Source: Ignavibacteriales bacterium
GTDB taxonomy: Bacteria; Bacteroidota; Ignavibacteria; T3Sed10-11
NCBI GenBank assembly: GCA_003560935.1
Contig: PWJF01000398.1
Coordinates: 1 to 13,544, forward strand
Length of the DNA: 13,544 nt
Reading direction: 5' to 3'
Shown: positions 1-6,071 of the stretch, piece after piece
Position numbering within the stretch: the first letter of the stretch is position 1
Layout: each line of letters starts with the position of its first letter
Notes under the pieces: generated by a model
Told to the model about the DNA's origin: nothing
Seen by the model: only the letters and a program-made list of their open reading frames with translations
Databases searched by the model: none
Made by a program: the position numbers and the translations under genes

Positions 1-1245
1 AACAATGATCATGTACATGGTAAAAAGAAGCGGTCCCGTTAATCCCGTCGCCTGTAAAAACTCGGCGCCGCGAATAGCAAGTATGGTATCCATCCGACTC
101 CAACTGAAAAGTTCTATAAATTGCGCAACGACAAGCATCAATACAATATAACCCGCCAGTTCCCGCATACCGTGTTCCATTGCCCGCAGGGCATCGTCCG
201 GTTTTTTCATTGTTCCCACAATTCTACCGTAGACATATCCGGGCAAAGCAAAGAAGAAAAACAGAATCGGAATCAATCCCCTGAGAAACGGTGATGGTAC
301 AATCGATCCGGTCACGGGATCGCGTAATATTCCGTTCGACGGCACAACAAGTAATGCAATCAATGTAATATATATCAGAACAGTAACACCCGCCCATCTT
401 AAACCTTTTCGTTCCGTATCACTCAGGCCCCGAAGTGCCGGATCCGCCGTTTCATCGACAAGCTGATCCGCGCCGGCAAACGTCTGGCATCTCGGGATCG
501 TATACCGCTTTGCAATAAATGCTCCGACAATGCCGAGCATGATCGTCGAAGCGATCATAAAGTACCAGTTTGCCGTTGCGCTTACTTCTATACCCCCGTC
601 GATATCGCGGGCTACCTCGGTGCTGATTCCGGCGAGCAATACGTCCGTACCCGCAATTAAAAAGTTCGCGGTGAAACCGGCAGTTGCTCCCGCATAGCCG
701 ACGACGAGTCCCGCGACGGGATGGAAACCCATCTTCGAAAATATAAGAGCCGCGATCGGCGGTACAACCACAATGCCCGCATCGGATCCGATGTTGCCGC
801 ATGCCCCGAGCATAAAAATCGTCGGCAGCACGATCTTGTTCGGAACGGCAAACGCAATACCGCGCATCACCACGGCGAGCAGCCCGCTCCTTTCCGCGAT
901 GGAGACTCCCATCAACATAACAAGCACCAAACCGAGCGGTGCGAAGTGAGCAAAGTTCGTGACCATTTCCTGAACGAACCGGCGCAGCCCGTCACCGGTT
1001 ACCAAACTCTCGGCAACAATCCGTTCCCCCGTATCGGGGTGGGTCGCATCGACGCCATAGAATGCCGTGATGGCGCTCAGGATGACGACAAGAATACATA
1101 TCCACACAAACATCCAGAACGGATGCGGGAGCTTGTTGCCCATCACCTCAATCCAGTAAAGCAACCCTTTCGATTGGGTCTCGCCCGGCAATTCTTCGTT
1201 GAGTTGTTCGTATTTTCTATCGTTGTCGGATGATTTATCTGCCAT
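1..1245 (-). CDS. AbgT-family transporter (p-aminobenzoyl-glutamate transporter/MtrF-like), 3' end beyond the window
   Basis: Inner-membrane secondary transporter of the AbgT family, whose known members import p-aminobenzoyl-glutamate (AbgT) or export sulfonamides and other antimetabolites (MtrF, YdaH); the substrate here cannot be told. The frame is open for 415 codons to the left edge; the family is usually a little over 500 residues, so about 100 C-terminal residues are missing. A polar N-terminus (residues 1-26) precedes many hydrophobic segments. Family-type signatures are visible: SIAERSGLL near 115-123, the hairpin stretch GNIGSDAG at 150-157 followed by VVPPIAALIF, and AGFTANFLIAGTDVLLAG at 189-206. 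The ATG at 1243-1245 is preceded on the minus strand by AGGAG at good spacing, which fixes the start. It lies downstream of pdxH on the same strand, but 192 bases of repeat-bearing spacer argue against tight coupling. Confidence 0.9.
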   Translation of the reverse strand, partial: MADKSSDNDRKYEQLNEELPGETQSKGLLYWIEVMGNKLPHPFWMFVWICILVVILSAITAFYGVDATHPDTGERIVAESLVTGDGLRRFVQEMVTNFAHFAPLGLVLVMLMGVSIAERSGLLAVVMRGIAFAVPNKIVLPTIFMLGACGNIGSDAGIVVVPPIAALIFSKMGFHPVAGLVVGYAGATAGFTANFLIAGTDVLLAGISTEVARDIDGGIEVSATANWYFMIASTIMLGIVGAFIAKRYTIPRCQTFAGADQLVDETADPALRGLSDTERKGLRWAGVTVLIYITLIALLVVPSNGILRDPVTGSIVPSPFLRGLIPILFFFFALPGYVYGRIVGTMKKPDDALRAMEHGMRELAGYIVLMLVVAQFIELFSWSRMDTILAIRGAEFLQATGLTGPLLFTMYMIIV

Positions 1246-1310
1246 TGTATGCTCCTGATGAATGTTTGAATGGTTTGCGTCATAGGCGCATCTGCCTTTT
1301 GCGGAAATTG

Positions 1311-1338
1311 TTAATGGTTATTTGTTATCGGTTAATGG
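1311..1338 (+). repeat. Heptamer array, four units of TTANNNG type
   Basis: Four consecutive 7-base units read TTAATGG, TTATTTG, TTATCGG, TTAATGG. They face a second array of the same unit in opposite orientation at 1388-1429, so the pair could fold into a long imperfect stem around a 49-base centre. The arrays lie between the end of pdxH and the start of the AbgT-family gene. The units are degenerate but keep a 7-base period. Confidence 0.75.
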
Positions 1339-1387
1339 TTTCAATCGCGCGATGAAAGATTTGCCACGGAAACATGGGGCAAAGAAA

Positions 1388-1429
1388 CAATTAACCAATA
1401 ACCATTAACAAATAACCAACAACCATTAA
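1388..1429 (-). repeat. Heptamer array, six units, inverted relative to 1311-1338
   Basis: Read on the minus strand, the units are TTAATGG, TTGTTGG, TTATTTG, TTAATGG, TTATTGG, TTAATTG. The consensus matches the array at 1311-1338. Its downstream edge lies only nine bases from the pdxH stop codon, so it would sit in the 3' untranslated region of the pdxH message and could form a stem with its partner. No poly-T tract typical of an intrinsic terminator is seen. Confidence 0.75.
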
Positions 1430-1437
1430 CTATTTTT

Positions 1438-2043
1438 TCACGGTGCGAGCCGTACGATTTCCCATGTTTCGTCCTTTTTGGTATACTTTATCCTGTCATG
1501 CAATCGACTCGGTCTCCCCTGCCAGAATTCGAATACAGCCGGGATAACCCGGTATCCTCCCCAGAAATCCGGCAGCGGCACTTTATTTTCGGGATACTTT
1601 TGAGTTAATTCCTCAAAACGTTTTTCCAAAACGTTGCGATCCGGTATGATCGAACTCTGATGCGACGCCCACGCGCCGAGCTGACTATCATACGGACGGG
1701 TTTGAAAATATGCTTCCGATTCTTCGCGTGATACTTTTTCGACAGTCCCCCATATTCTTACCTGCCGCTGGACTTCCTTCCAGTAGAAAACCAGACATGC
1801 CCGGGGGTTCGCTTCAAGTTCCTGTGCCTTCGTACTCGAATAATTGGTATAAAAAACGAATCCGTCTTTGTCGAATCCTTTTAATAATACCATGCGTGCC
1901 GACGGCATACCCGATGCATCGGCGGTCGCGAGAGTCATGGCGTCGTACATATCCACGCTTTGTTTCTCTACTTCGGTGTACCAGCGTACGAATTGTTCGA
2001 TGGGATCGGGGTTCAGATTAGACTCTCTAAGCGGTGTTTCCAT
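1438..2043 (-). CDS. pdxH: Pyridoxine/pyridoxamine 5'-phosphate oxidase
   Basis: FMN-dependent cytosolic enzyme that oxidises pyridoxine 5'-phosphate or pyridoxamine 5'-phosphate to pyridoxal 5'-phosphate with oxygen, the last step of vitamin B6 synthesis and salvage. The 201 residues run the whole family length; E. coli PdxH is 218, with a longer N-terminus. FMN-site residues are visible as RMVLLK (50-55) and YTNYSSTK (65-72). The substrate-phosphate region includes the RPYDSQLGAWAS stretch (116-127), and the C-terminus has PLPDFWGGYRV (156-166), the RLHDR motif (180-184) with the conserved Arg and His, and the hallmark ending RLAP. The ATG at 2041-2043 has no clear Shine-Dalgarno site; the frame upstream is closed by a stop within the heptamer repeat, with no better start. 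The truncated helicase gene lies upstream on the same strand. Confidence 0.96.
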   Translation of the reverse strand: METPLRESNLNPDPIEQFVRWYTEVEKQSVDMYDAMTLATADASGMPSARMVLLKGFDKDGFVFYTNYSSTKAQELEANPRACLVFYWKEVQRQVRIWGTVEKVSREESEAYFQTRPYDSQLGAWASHQSSIIPDRNVLEKRFEELTQKYPENKVPLPDFWGGYRVIPAVFEFWQGRPSRLHDRIKYTKKDETWEIVRLAP

Positions 2044-2062
2044 GCAGTGTTTCGGTATTTGT

Positions 2063-2090
2063 TTGAGATCTGTAATTTGTTATTTGGAAT
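2063..2090 (+). repeat. Heptamer array, four units of TTGNNAT type
   Basis: Consecutive 7-base units read TTGAGAT, CTGTAAT, TTGTTAT, TTGGAAT. The last unit begins a short palindrome, TTGGAA-TTTT-TTCCAA (2084-2099). The same units in the same order of type recur at 7067-7094 and, inverted, at 6992-7026. The array fills the 62-base gap between the truncated helicase and pdxH, ending 16 bases from the helicase stop codon. Confidence 0.75.
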
Positions 2091-2105
2091 TTTTTCCAAT
2101 ATTAT

Positions 2106-3092
2106 TTACTCCCGCGCCTGTTTTAGAATCTCATTAGCGACATTGAGTATCGATTGAGTGCTGCGATAATTTTCTTCGAGCGTGATCACGCGGCAGTATG
2201 TATACCGGTCGGGAAAGTCGAGGATGTTCCGCACCGTCGCACCGCGAAACGAGTATATCGACTGCGAATCGTCGCCGACGACCATGAGATTGCGGTGCTT
2301 CGATGCAAGCAAGTCCGCAATATCCGCCTGAATGCGATTCGTATCCTGGTACTCATCGACCATAATATATTTATATCTGTCGGAAAGCTCATCCCGTACC
2401 TTTTGATTTTTTTCGAGCAGGGTTTTCATATGAACGAGTAGATCGTCGTAATCCATCAGATTGTACCGGTGTTTGTATTCAGTATAACTCTTCTGAAGAT
2501 TTGTTATCACCTCAAGCTCCGGCAGGTACTGCGGATAATCTTCGGTCAATATCTCCTTTACCGTTTCCTGCGTATTGACCGACCGTGAGAACAGCGAAAA
2601 GAGCAGTTGTTTTTTCGGGAACCGGCGCTTCCGGGTATCGAGTTTCAATTGCGTGCGAAGCAGATTTACTACATCCTCCGCATCCGATTGATCGAGGATG
2701 GTGAACGCGGAATCGAACCCGAACAGCGTGGCATACCTTCTCAGAATCGTGTTTGCAAATGAATGAAACGTACCTCCCGCCACTTTTTCACACCGTGAAT
2801 CGAGAATCGATGCCGCACGTCGAAGCATCTCCTGTGCGGCTTTCCGGGTAAATGTCAGCAGGAGGATCGATTCCGGGCGCACACCGAGCTCGACCAGATA
2901 CGCAACGCGGAATACGATCGTCCGCGTTTTTCCCGTTCCCGCTCCGGCAATTATAAGATGCGGACCGTTCACCGATGCAACCGCTTCATATTGCGCCGGA
3001 TTCAGCTCATTTTTATAATCGACCTGAAACTGACGGGATGTTTTTTGCGGTTCTTTCTGAAAAATTGATTTTTTTAATGTATATTTTTTCAT
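2106..3092 (-). pseudogene. UvrD/Rep/PcrA-type superfamily 1 helicase, truncated after motif IV
   Basis: N-terminal half of a UvrD-like ATP-dependent DNA helicase. The 328 residues carry the Q motif (LNPAQYEAV, with Q34), Walker A AGAGTGKT at 49-56, motif Ia LLLTFTRKAAQEM (78-89), motif Ib GTFHSFANT (107-115), Walker B DEYQD at 246-250, motif III VVGDDSQSIYSFRGA (271-285) and motif IV LEENYRST (305-312). It then stops eight codons after the ANEIL stretch. UvrD-family enzymes are normally about 650-750 residues; domain 2A with motifs V and VI, including the arginine finger, is absent. Only 62 bases separate the stop from pdxH, so no C-terminal half follows in any frame. It should be unable to couple ATP hydrolysis to unwinding by itself. 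The reading frame is otherwise clean, so truncation looks recent, or the half-protein is maintained. The start (ATG at 3090-3092) has no obvious ribosome binding site. Confidence 0.85.
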
Positions 3093-3131
3093 TATCGGAT
3101 TGACATTTAAAACTATATTTCATTAAACATA

Positions 3132-3182
3132 GCCACGGATTTCACGGATGTATCCATAAATATAATCCGTGTATTCCGCGGC
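3132..3182. repeat. CACGGAT-type inverted repeat, 18-base arms
   Basis: The left arm GCCACGGATTTCACGGAT (3132-3149) and right arm ATCCGTGTATTCCGCGGC (3165-3182) are reverse complements at 15 of 18 positions, separated by 15 bases. The left arm itself contains two tandem CACGGAT copies nine bases apart. It lies in the 153-base spacer between the divergent helicase remnant and the glycosyltransferase. I recognise this as a dispersed intergenic repeat type common in environmental bacterial genomes; its function is unknown. There is no T-tract for a terminator. Confidence 0.75.
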
Positions 3183-3245
3183 CAATCGACATTTATCTTT
3201 AAAAGCTGAATTCATTAATACAAAAATACTCAAAACCGGACACAA

Positions 3246-3929
3246 ATGAAAACGCAAACCGTTTCTATTATACTGTGCACATTCAACCGGGCCGGTCTGC
3301 TTCCCCGGGCAATTGAATCCGTTTTATCTCAAACATATCCCGCATGGGAACTCATCATCGTAAACGACGGAAGCACAGATGAGACCAAAACTGTCATCGA
3401 ACGATACGCACAACAAGAGCCGCGCATTATTCCGGTTCATCAATTGAATAAGGGACTCGCACAAAGCAGGAACAATGCGATTGAACGGGCATCCGGAACT
3501 TATTTTGCATTAATAGACGATGACGACGAATACCTGCCGGCACATATCGAAAAACGGGTTCACTACCTCGAAGAAAATCCGGATGTTGATGTAATCTGGG
3601 GCGGACTTGACCCTCAGGGTCCGGAGGAACGTCAGTATGTCATGGATATGGAACATCCCGGCCAGAAAATTCATTTGAGCGATTGTTTCGTATCGGGTAC
3701 GCTGTTCGGGAAAATTTCGGTATTCCATGCGCTTGGCGGTTTTCGTAATCTTGACTATGCCGAGGATTGGGATTTCATTAAACGTGCAAAAGAGAAATAT
3801 ATCGTGCATCAGGTGTACTTCCCTACTTATCTCTATTATATAGACGCACCGAACCGGTTATCGGATCTGTATACGGAGGGAAAGGGTTGGGCGATCAGGA
3901 GATACCGGGAGAAGGGAAGCAGGTCATAA
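3246..3929 (+). CDS. Glycosyltransferase family 2 (GT-A fold)
   Basis: Transfers a sugar from a nucleotide-sugar donor to an acceptor, probably in cell-surface polysaccharide or glycolipid synthesis; acceptor and sugar cannot be inferred. The 227 residues give the complete catalytic GT-A domain: VSIILCTFNRAGLL at the start, the nucleotide-binding NDGSTDET at 40-47, the metal-binding acidic cluster DDDD at 91-94 (the DXD position), and a catalytic-base region AEDWDF at 172-177. There is no membrane segment and no extra C-terminal domain, so it is a soluble minimal member. It stands alone, not in a polysaccharide cluster: the divergent neighbour is a broken helicase and the downstream region is the AT-rich accessory island. 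The ATG at 3246 has only a weak upstream purine stretch. Confidence 0.92.
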   Translation: MKTQTVSIILCTFNRAGLLPRAIESVLSQTYPAWELIIVNDGSTDETKTVIERYAQQEPRIIPVHQLNKGLAQSRNNAIERASGTYFALIDDDDEYLPAHIEKRVHYLEENPDVDVIWGGLDPQGPEERQYVMDMEHPGQKIHLSDCFVSGTLFGKISVFHALGGFRNLDYAEDWDFIKRAKEKYIVHQVYFPTYLYYIDAPNRLSDLYTEGKGWAIRRYREKGSRS

Positions 3930-4072
3930 AATTGATATTTATTTATCAGATTTCTGCATACCCTATAGGTTGCATAAGTTTTCATTTATTGATACTTTAT
4001 TCATTAGTGTGATGTTTTCAACTCATCTAACAACCCTTATAATTTAACAGAATAAAATATCGGGACCTGCAA

Positions 4073-4792
4073 GTGATTGGTGAATATAACATATACTGCG
4101 ATGAAAGCTGCCATTTAGAAAATGATAGACAGAAATCAATGGCACTCGGTGCGGTTTGGTGCCCAAGGGATAATTCCAAAGATATATTTAAAAGGATTCG
4201 TGAAATCAAGGGAAAACACGGTTTACCTGGTAATTTTGAAATTAAATGGAATAAGATCTCGCCCGGTCTTGCAGAATTTTATCTCGACATAATCGACTTT
4301 TTCTACGATGATGATGATATTTCTTTTCGCGCTCTCGTAATTCCTGATAAGATGATACTCAATCACGTAGCTTTTGGCCAAACACACGACGACTTCTATT
4401 ATAAGATGTACTTTCAATTACTCAATATTATATTCTTGCCGGATCATACATATTATATCTATCTCGATATTAAGGATACAAAAAGTATAATTAAAGTTAG
4501 AAAGCTCGAAGAGGTATTACGGAACAGTAAATATGATTTCTCAAGACGAATAATAAAATCTATTCAACAGGTGCGAGCAAGGGAGGTGGAACTTATACAG
4601 GTTGCGGATTTGCTAACGGGTGCAATATCTTATGTTCACAGGGGACTGAGAACAAGTACTGCGAAACTTCGAATTATCGAAAGAATTCGCCAACGATCAA
4701 AGTATTCTCTGCTACATTCGACACTCCCGAGAGAACCGAAAACAAACATATTTGTCTGGCAACCACAAAAACGTTTGGAAAATGACGGATAA
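4073..4792 (+). CDS. DUF3800-domain protein, predicted RNase H-like nuclease
   Basis: A 239-residue protein with the DUF3800 pattern: an N-terminal strand ending in DES (YCDESC, D10-E11), an EIKW stretch at 56-59, an acidic strand YIYLDIKD (128-135), and the C-terminal QVADLLTGAI (176-185) with D179. DUF3800 proteins are predicted to have an RNase H-like fold and are frequent on mobile elements and near defence genes; no biochemical role is established to my knowledge. D10, E56, D132 and D179 are the candidate metal-binding acids. There is no signal peptide or membrane segment, so it should be cytosolic. The start is a GTG with poor upstream complementarity; an in-frame stop at 4040-4042 limits any longer form. 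The last 11 bases overlap the next gene, implying coupled translation. The sequence is more AT-rich than the flanking housekeeping genes, consistent with acquisition by transfer. Confidence 0.85.
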   Translation: MIGEYNIYCDESCHLENDRQKSMALGAVWCPRDNSKDIFKRIREIKGKHGLPGNFEIKWNKISPGLAEFYLDIIDFFYDDDDISFRALVIPDKMILNHVAFGQTHDDFYYKMYFQLLNIIFLPDHTYYIYLDIKDTKSIIKVRKLEEVLRNSKYDFSRRIIKSIQQVRAREVELIQVADLLTGAISYVHRGLRTSTAKLRIIERIRQRSKYSLLHSTLPREPKTNIFVWQPQKRLENDG

Positions 4793-5303
4793 AACTAATC
4801 AATTGCCAAACTTAATACTTCTTGAAGATTTTAACGGAGATTGGCGTTCATACATTGGTGCAGTTTACGATATATTCAAAAAAGACTTTGTTATTAATAA
4901 ACCCGTATTTCGTGGTATCAGGCTAGGTTTGAAACGGCATCCTATAATAGATGGAAAAGAGTATACGTTCTACCATATGACTCACGAGGGAGTGGATGAA
5001 AAGAATCGAGTTCCCGACCTTAGAAGATGTGAGAGAATACCCTGGGCGAAACCAACGATCGATAATTGCGACAGATGGAAACTTAAAGTTTGGGTACAGA
5101 TAAGAAAAAGAGAACAACGGATTTGTATATGGCTTGAAAGAGAAAATGAGCCGGATTATCTAATTGTGTTAGCAAAACGCAAGGATTACTTGCTTCCATG
5201 GACGGCTTTTACGCTTGAATATGACCACCAACGCCGTAAAAAACAAAGAGAGTACGAAGCCTATAAAAAAGCTGAAGCCGCTCACACCGACAAGTCGGGA
5301 TGA
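4782..5303 (+). CDS. Basic protein coupled to DUF3800 gene; possible BECR-fold nuclease
   Basis: A 173-residue protein of unrecognised function. The ATG at 4782-4784 overlaps the end of the DUF3800 gene by 11 bases, so the two are probably translated as a pair; a longer form starting at TTG 4752 has no support. Conserved-looking blocks are KPVFRGIRLGLKRHP (40-54), YTFYHMTHEG (61-70), the charged PDLRRCERIPW (78-88), and YLIVLAKRKDY followed by LPWTAFTLEYDH (126-149). The C-terminus from about 150 is a basic coiled or helical tail. The order of a His-x-Thr strand, an Arg-rich segment and a late strand with Lys/Arg and Thr recalls phage-associated nucleases of the barnase-EndoU-colicin E5/D-RelE (BECR) fold, with H65, R81, R82, R85 and T141 as candidate active-site residues. 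That is inference from pattern only. No transmembrane or export signal is present. A nested GAAGCCG/CGGCTTC hairpin spans its stop codon (5274-5311). Confidence 0.75.
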   Translation: MTDKTNQLPNLILLEDFNGDWRSYIGAVYDIFKKDFVINKPVFRGIRLGLKRHPIIDGKEYTFYHMTHEGVDEKNRVPDLRRCERIPWAKPTIDNCDRWKLKVWVQIRKREQRICIWLERENEPDYLIVLAKRKDYLLPWTAFTLEYDHQRRKKQREYEAYKKAEAAHTDKSG

Positions 5304-5461
5304 ACGGCTTCTTAACTCCTTCAACACGTGGTTGATGAGCTATATCATCTATATGTAATATAATACATCACAACAGTAATTGTCAAGATACTGATAAAAA
5401 ATACTCTTAAACTATATATATATATATTACGCAAACTCTTATTTATTAATAATTTAACAAA
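5304..5461. other. AT-rich spacer before the methyltransferase remnant
   Basis: This stretch has no coding signal in any frame that I recognise. It holds a run of seven TA dinucleotides (5413-5426) and, at its end, ATAATTTAACAAAAT (5449-5463), which matches a stretch 5' of the DUF3800 gene (4039-4053) at 14 of 15 positions. The two may be copies of one leader or promoter region brought in with the island. Confidence 0.5.
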
Positions 5462-5623
5462 ATGACATCCCTTAATAAACTACAAATTCTCCTACGCGAT
5501 CTTTTCCAGTTTGACCTCTCAGATCTGGACTTTGGAATATATCGCCTTCTCAGATTGAAGAAAGATGAAATTGAGGCTTTTCTTACTGAGCAGCTTCCAC
5601 AAGTCAAGCATCGAGGAAGCTAA
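5462..5623 (+). pseudogene. N-terminal remnant of a restriction-modification DNA methyltransferase
   Basis: A 53-codon open frame, ATG at 5462 to TAA at 5621-5623. Residues 4-45 contain LNKLQILLRDLFQFDL and DLDFGIYRLL, then LKKDEIEAFLTEQLP. This block matches what I know as the extreme N-terminus of large adenine-specific DNA methyltransferases of the type III Mod or type ISP kind, where a LDFGIYR motif opens the protein. Those enzymes run to several hundred residues or more; here the frame ends at codon 54 and nothing recognisable follows in the three plus frames up to 5770. The catalytic motifs (DPPY and the SAM-binding FxGxG) are therefore absent. It is either the stump of a deleted modification gene or the scar of a recombination event. 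There is no Shine-Dalgarno site; the ATG directly follows an A-rich stretch. Confidence 0.6.
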
Positions 5624-5770
5624 CAAAACTGAGTCGGGAGTTATCTCGAGATCTAAACCCAAATACAACGATAAGAGGAAGTAAGACTTAATAAACTATT
5701 ATATCATATATAATAAAGGATTCCAACTTTTAGTTTTACGACTTTAATTTATTAGTAACAGGTTTAATTT
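5624..5770. other. AT-rich spacer after the methyltransferase remnant
   Basis: No gene is recognised. Two short frames continue the region of the remnant for about 25-28 codons beyond its stop, including one reading RELSRDLNPNTT (about 5637-5672), but I cannot match either to the missing part of the enzyme. The stretch is rich in A and T, including TATATCATATATAATAA around 5700-5716, and may contain the transcription end for both the remnant and the convergent small gene. Confidence 0.45.
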
Positions 5771-5968
5771 TTAGAGCTTCCATCTATTTCGTTCCAATTC
5801 ACTTCGTATGCTTTTCTGCGTGCGAAGAGGATTGATATTTTTGTTTCTTAAAATTCCCCGTGCCTCCTCCCAGGGATCCAGAAGATAAGATAGTTCGGCT
5901 TTCACATCCACATCCGTTAAATCTTTCTTCAATATTTTTTTTAATTTTTCTCTTAATTCGTCAGTCAT
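5771..5968 (-). CDS. Small hypothetical protein, antitoxin-like in size and composition
   Basis: A 65-residue, highly charged protein beginning MTDELREKLKKILKKDL and ending ELERNRWKL. The first half looks like amphipathic helix, the middle has WEEARGILRNKNINP (33-47), and the end is basic. No family is recognised with certainty; size, charge and the WEEARGIL block recall small antitoxins paired with PIN-type toxins. No toxin gene follows: the downstream minus strand to 5624 has no open frame of sufficient length, so it would be an orphan. It is probably a real gene: the ATG at 5966-5968 is preceded by GAGGAA at seven bases and by a promoter-like pair of hexamers at 5999-6027. It converges on the methyltransferase remnant. 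Confidence 0.6.
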   Translation of the reverse strand: MTDELREKLKKILKKDLTDVDVKAELSYLLDPWEEARGILRNKNINPLRTQKSIRSELERNRWKL

Positions 5969-5998
5969 TGCTATTCCTCTGTGTTGACTTATGTTAAG

Positions 5999-6027
5999 AA
6001 TATATATACAAATTTGTTAAACTGCAA
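5999..6027 (-). promoter_or_regulatory. Sigma-70-like promoter for the small minus-strand gene
   Basis: On the minus strand, TTGCAG (6022-6027) and TATATT (5999-6004) are separated by 17 bases. Transcription would begin near 5992, giving a short leader of about 24 bases that contains the GAGGAA ribosome binding site. The region is AT-rich, so chance matches are easy. Confidence 0.4.
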
Positions 6028-6071
6028 TTTGGAAGGATTGAAATAAAAACGACTGATAATAATGAACTATC

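Noticed and set aside
721..1233. Plus-strand open frame of 170 codons
   Set aside because: It lies antisense to the AbgT-family gene, has no family pattern, and is of low hydrophobicity as expected for the complement of a membrane protein.
1311..1429. CRISPR-like array
   Set aside because: The units are 7 bases, degenerate and contiguous with no spacers, and no cas gene is present.
3100..3128. TTGACA on the plus strand at 3100-3105 as a promoter for the glycosyltransferase
   Set aside because: At the proper 16-18-base spacing there is no convincing -10 hexamer, only ATTAAA or TTAAAC.
4752..4781. TTG start extending the DUF3800 partner by ten residues
   Set aside because: No ribosome binding site and a larger overlap; ATG 4782 gives a natural short overlap.
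5274..5311. Nested GAAGCCG/CGGCTTC hairpin as a terminator for the DUF3800 pair
   Set aside because: The stems are short, separated by an unpaired internal loop, and no T-run follows. It also overlaps the last codons of the gene.
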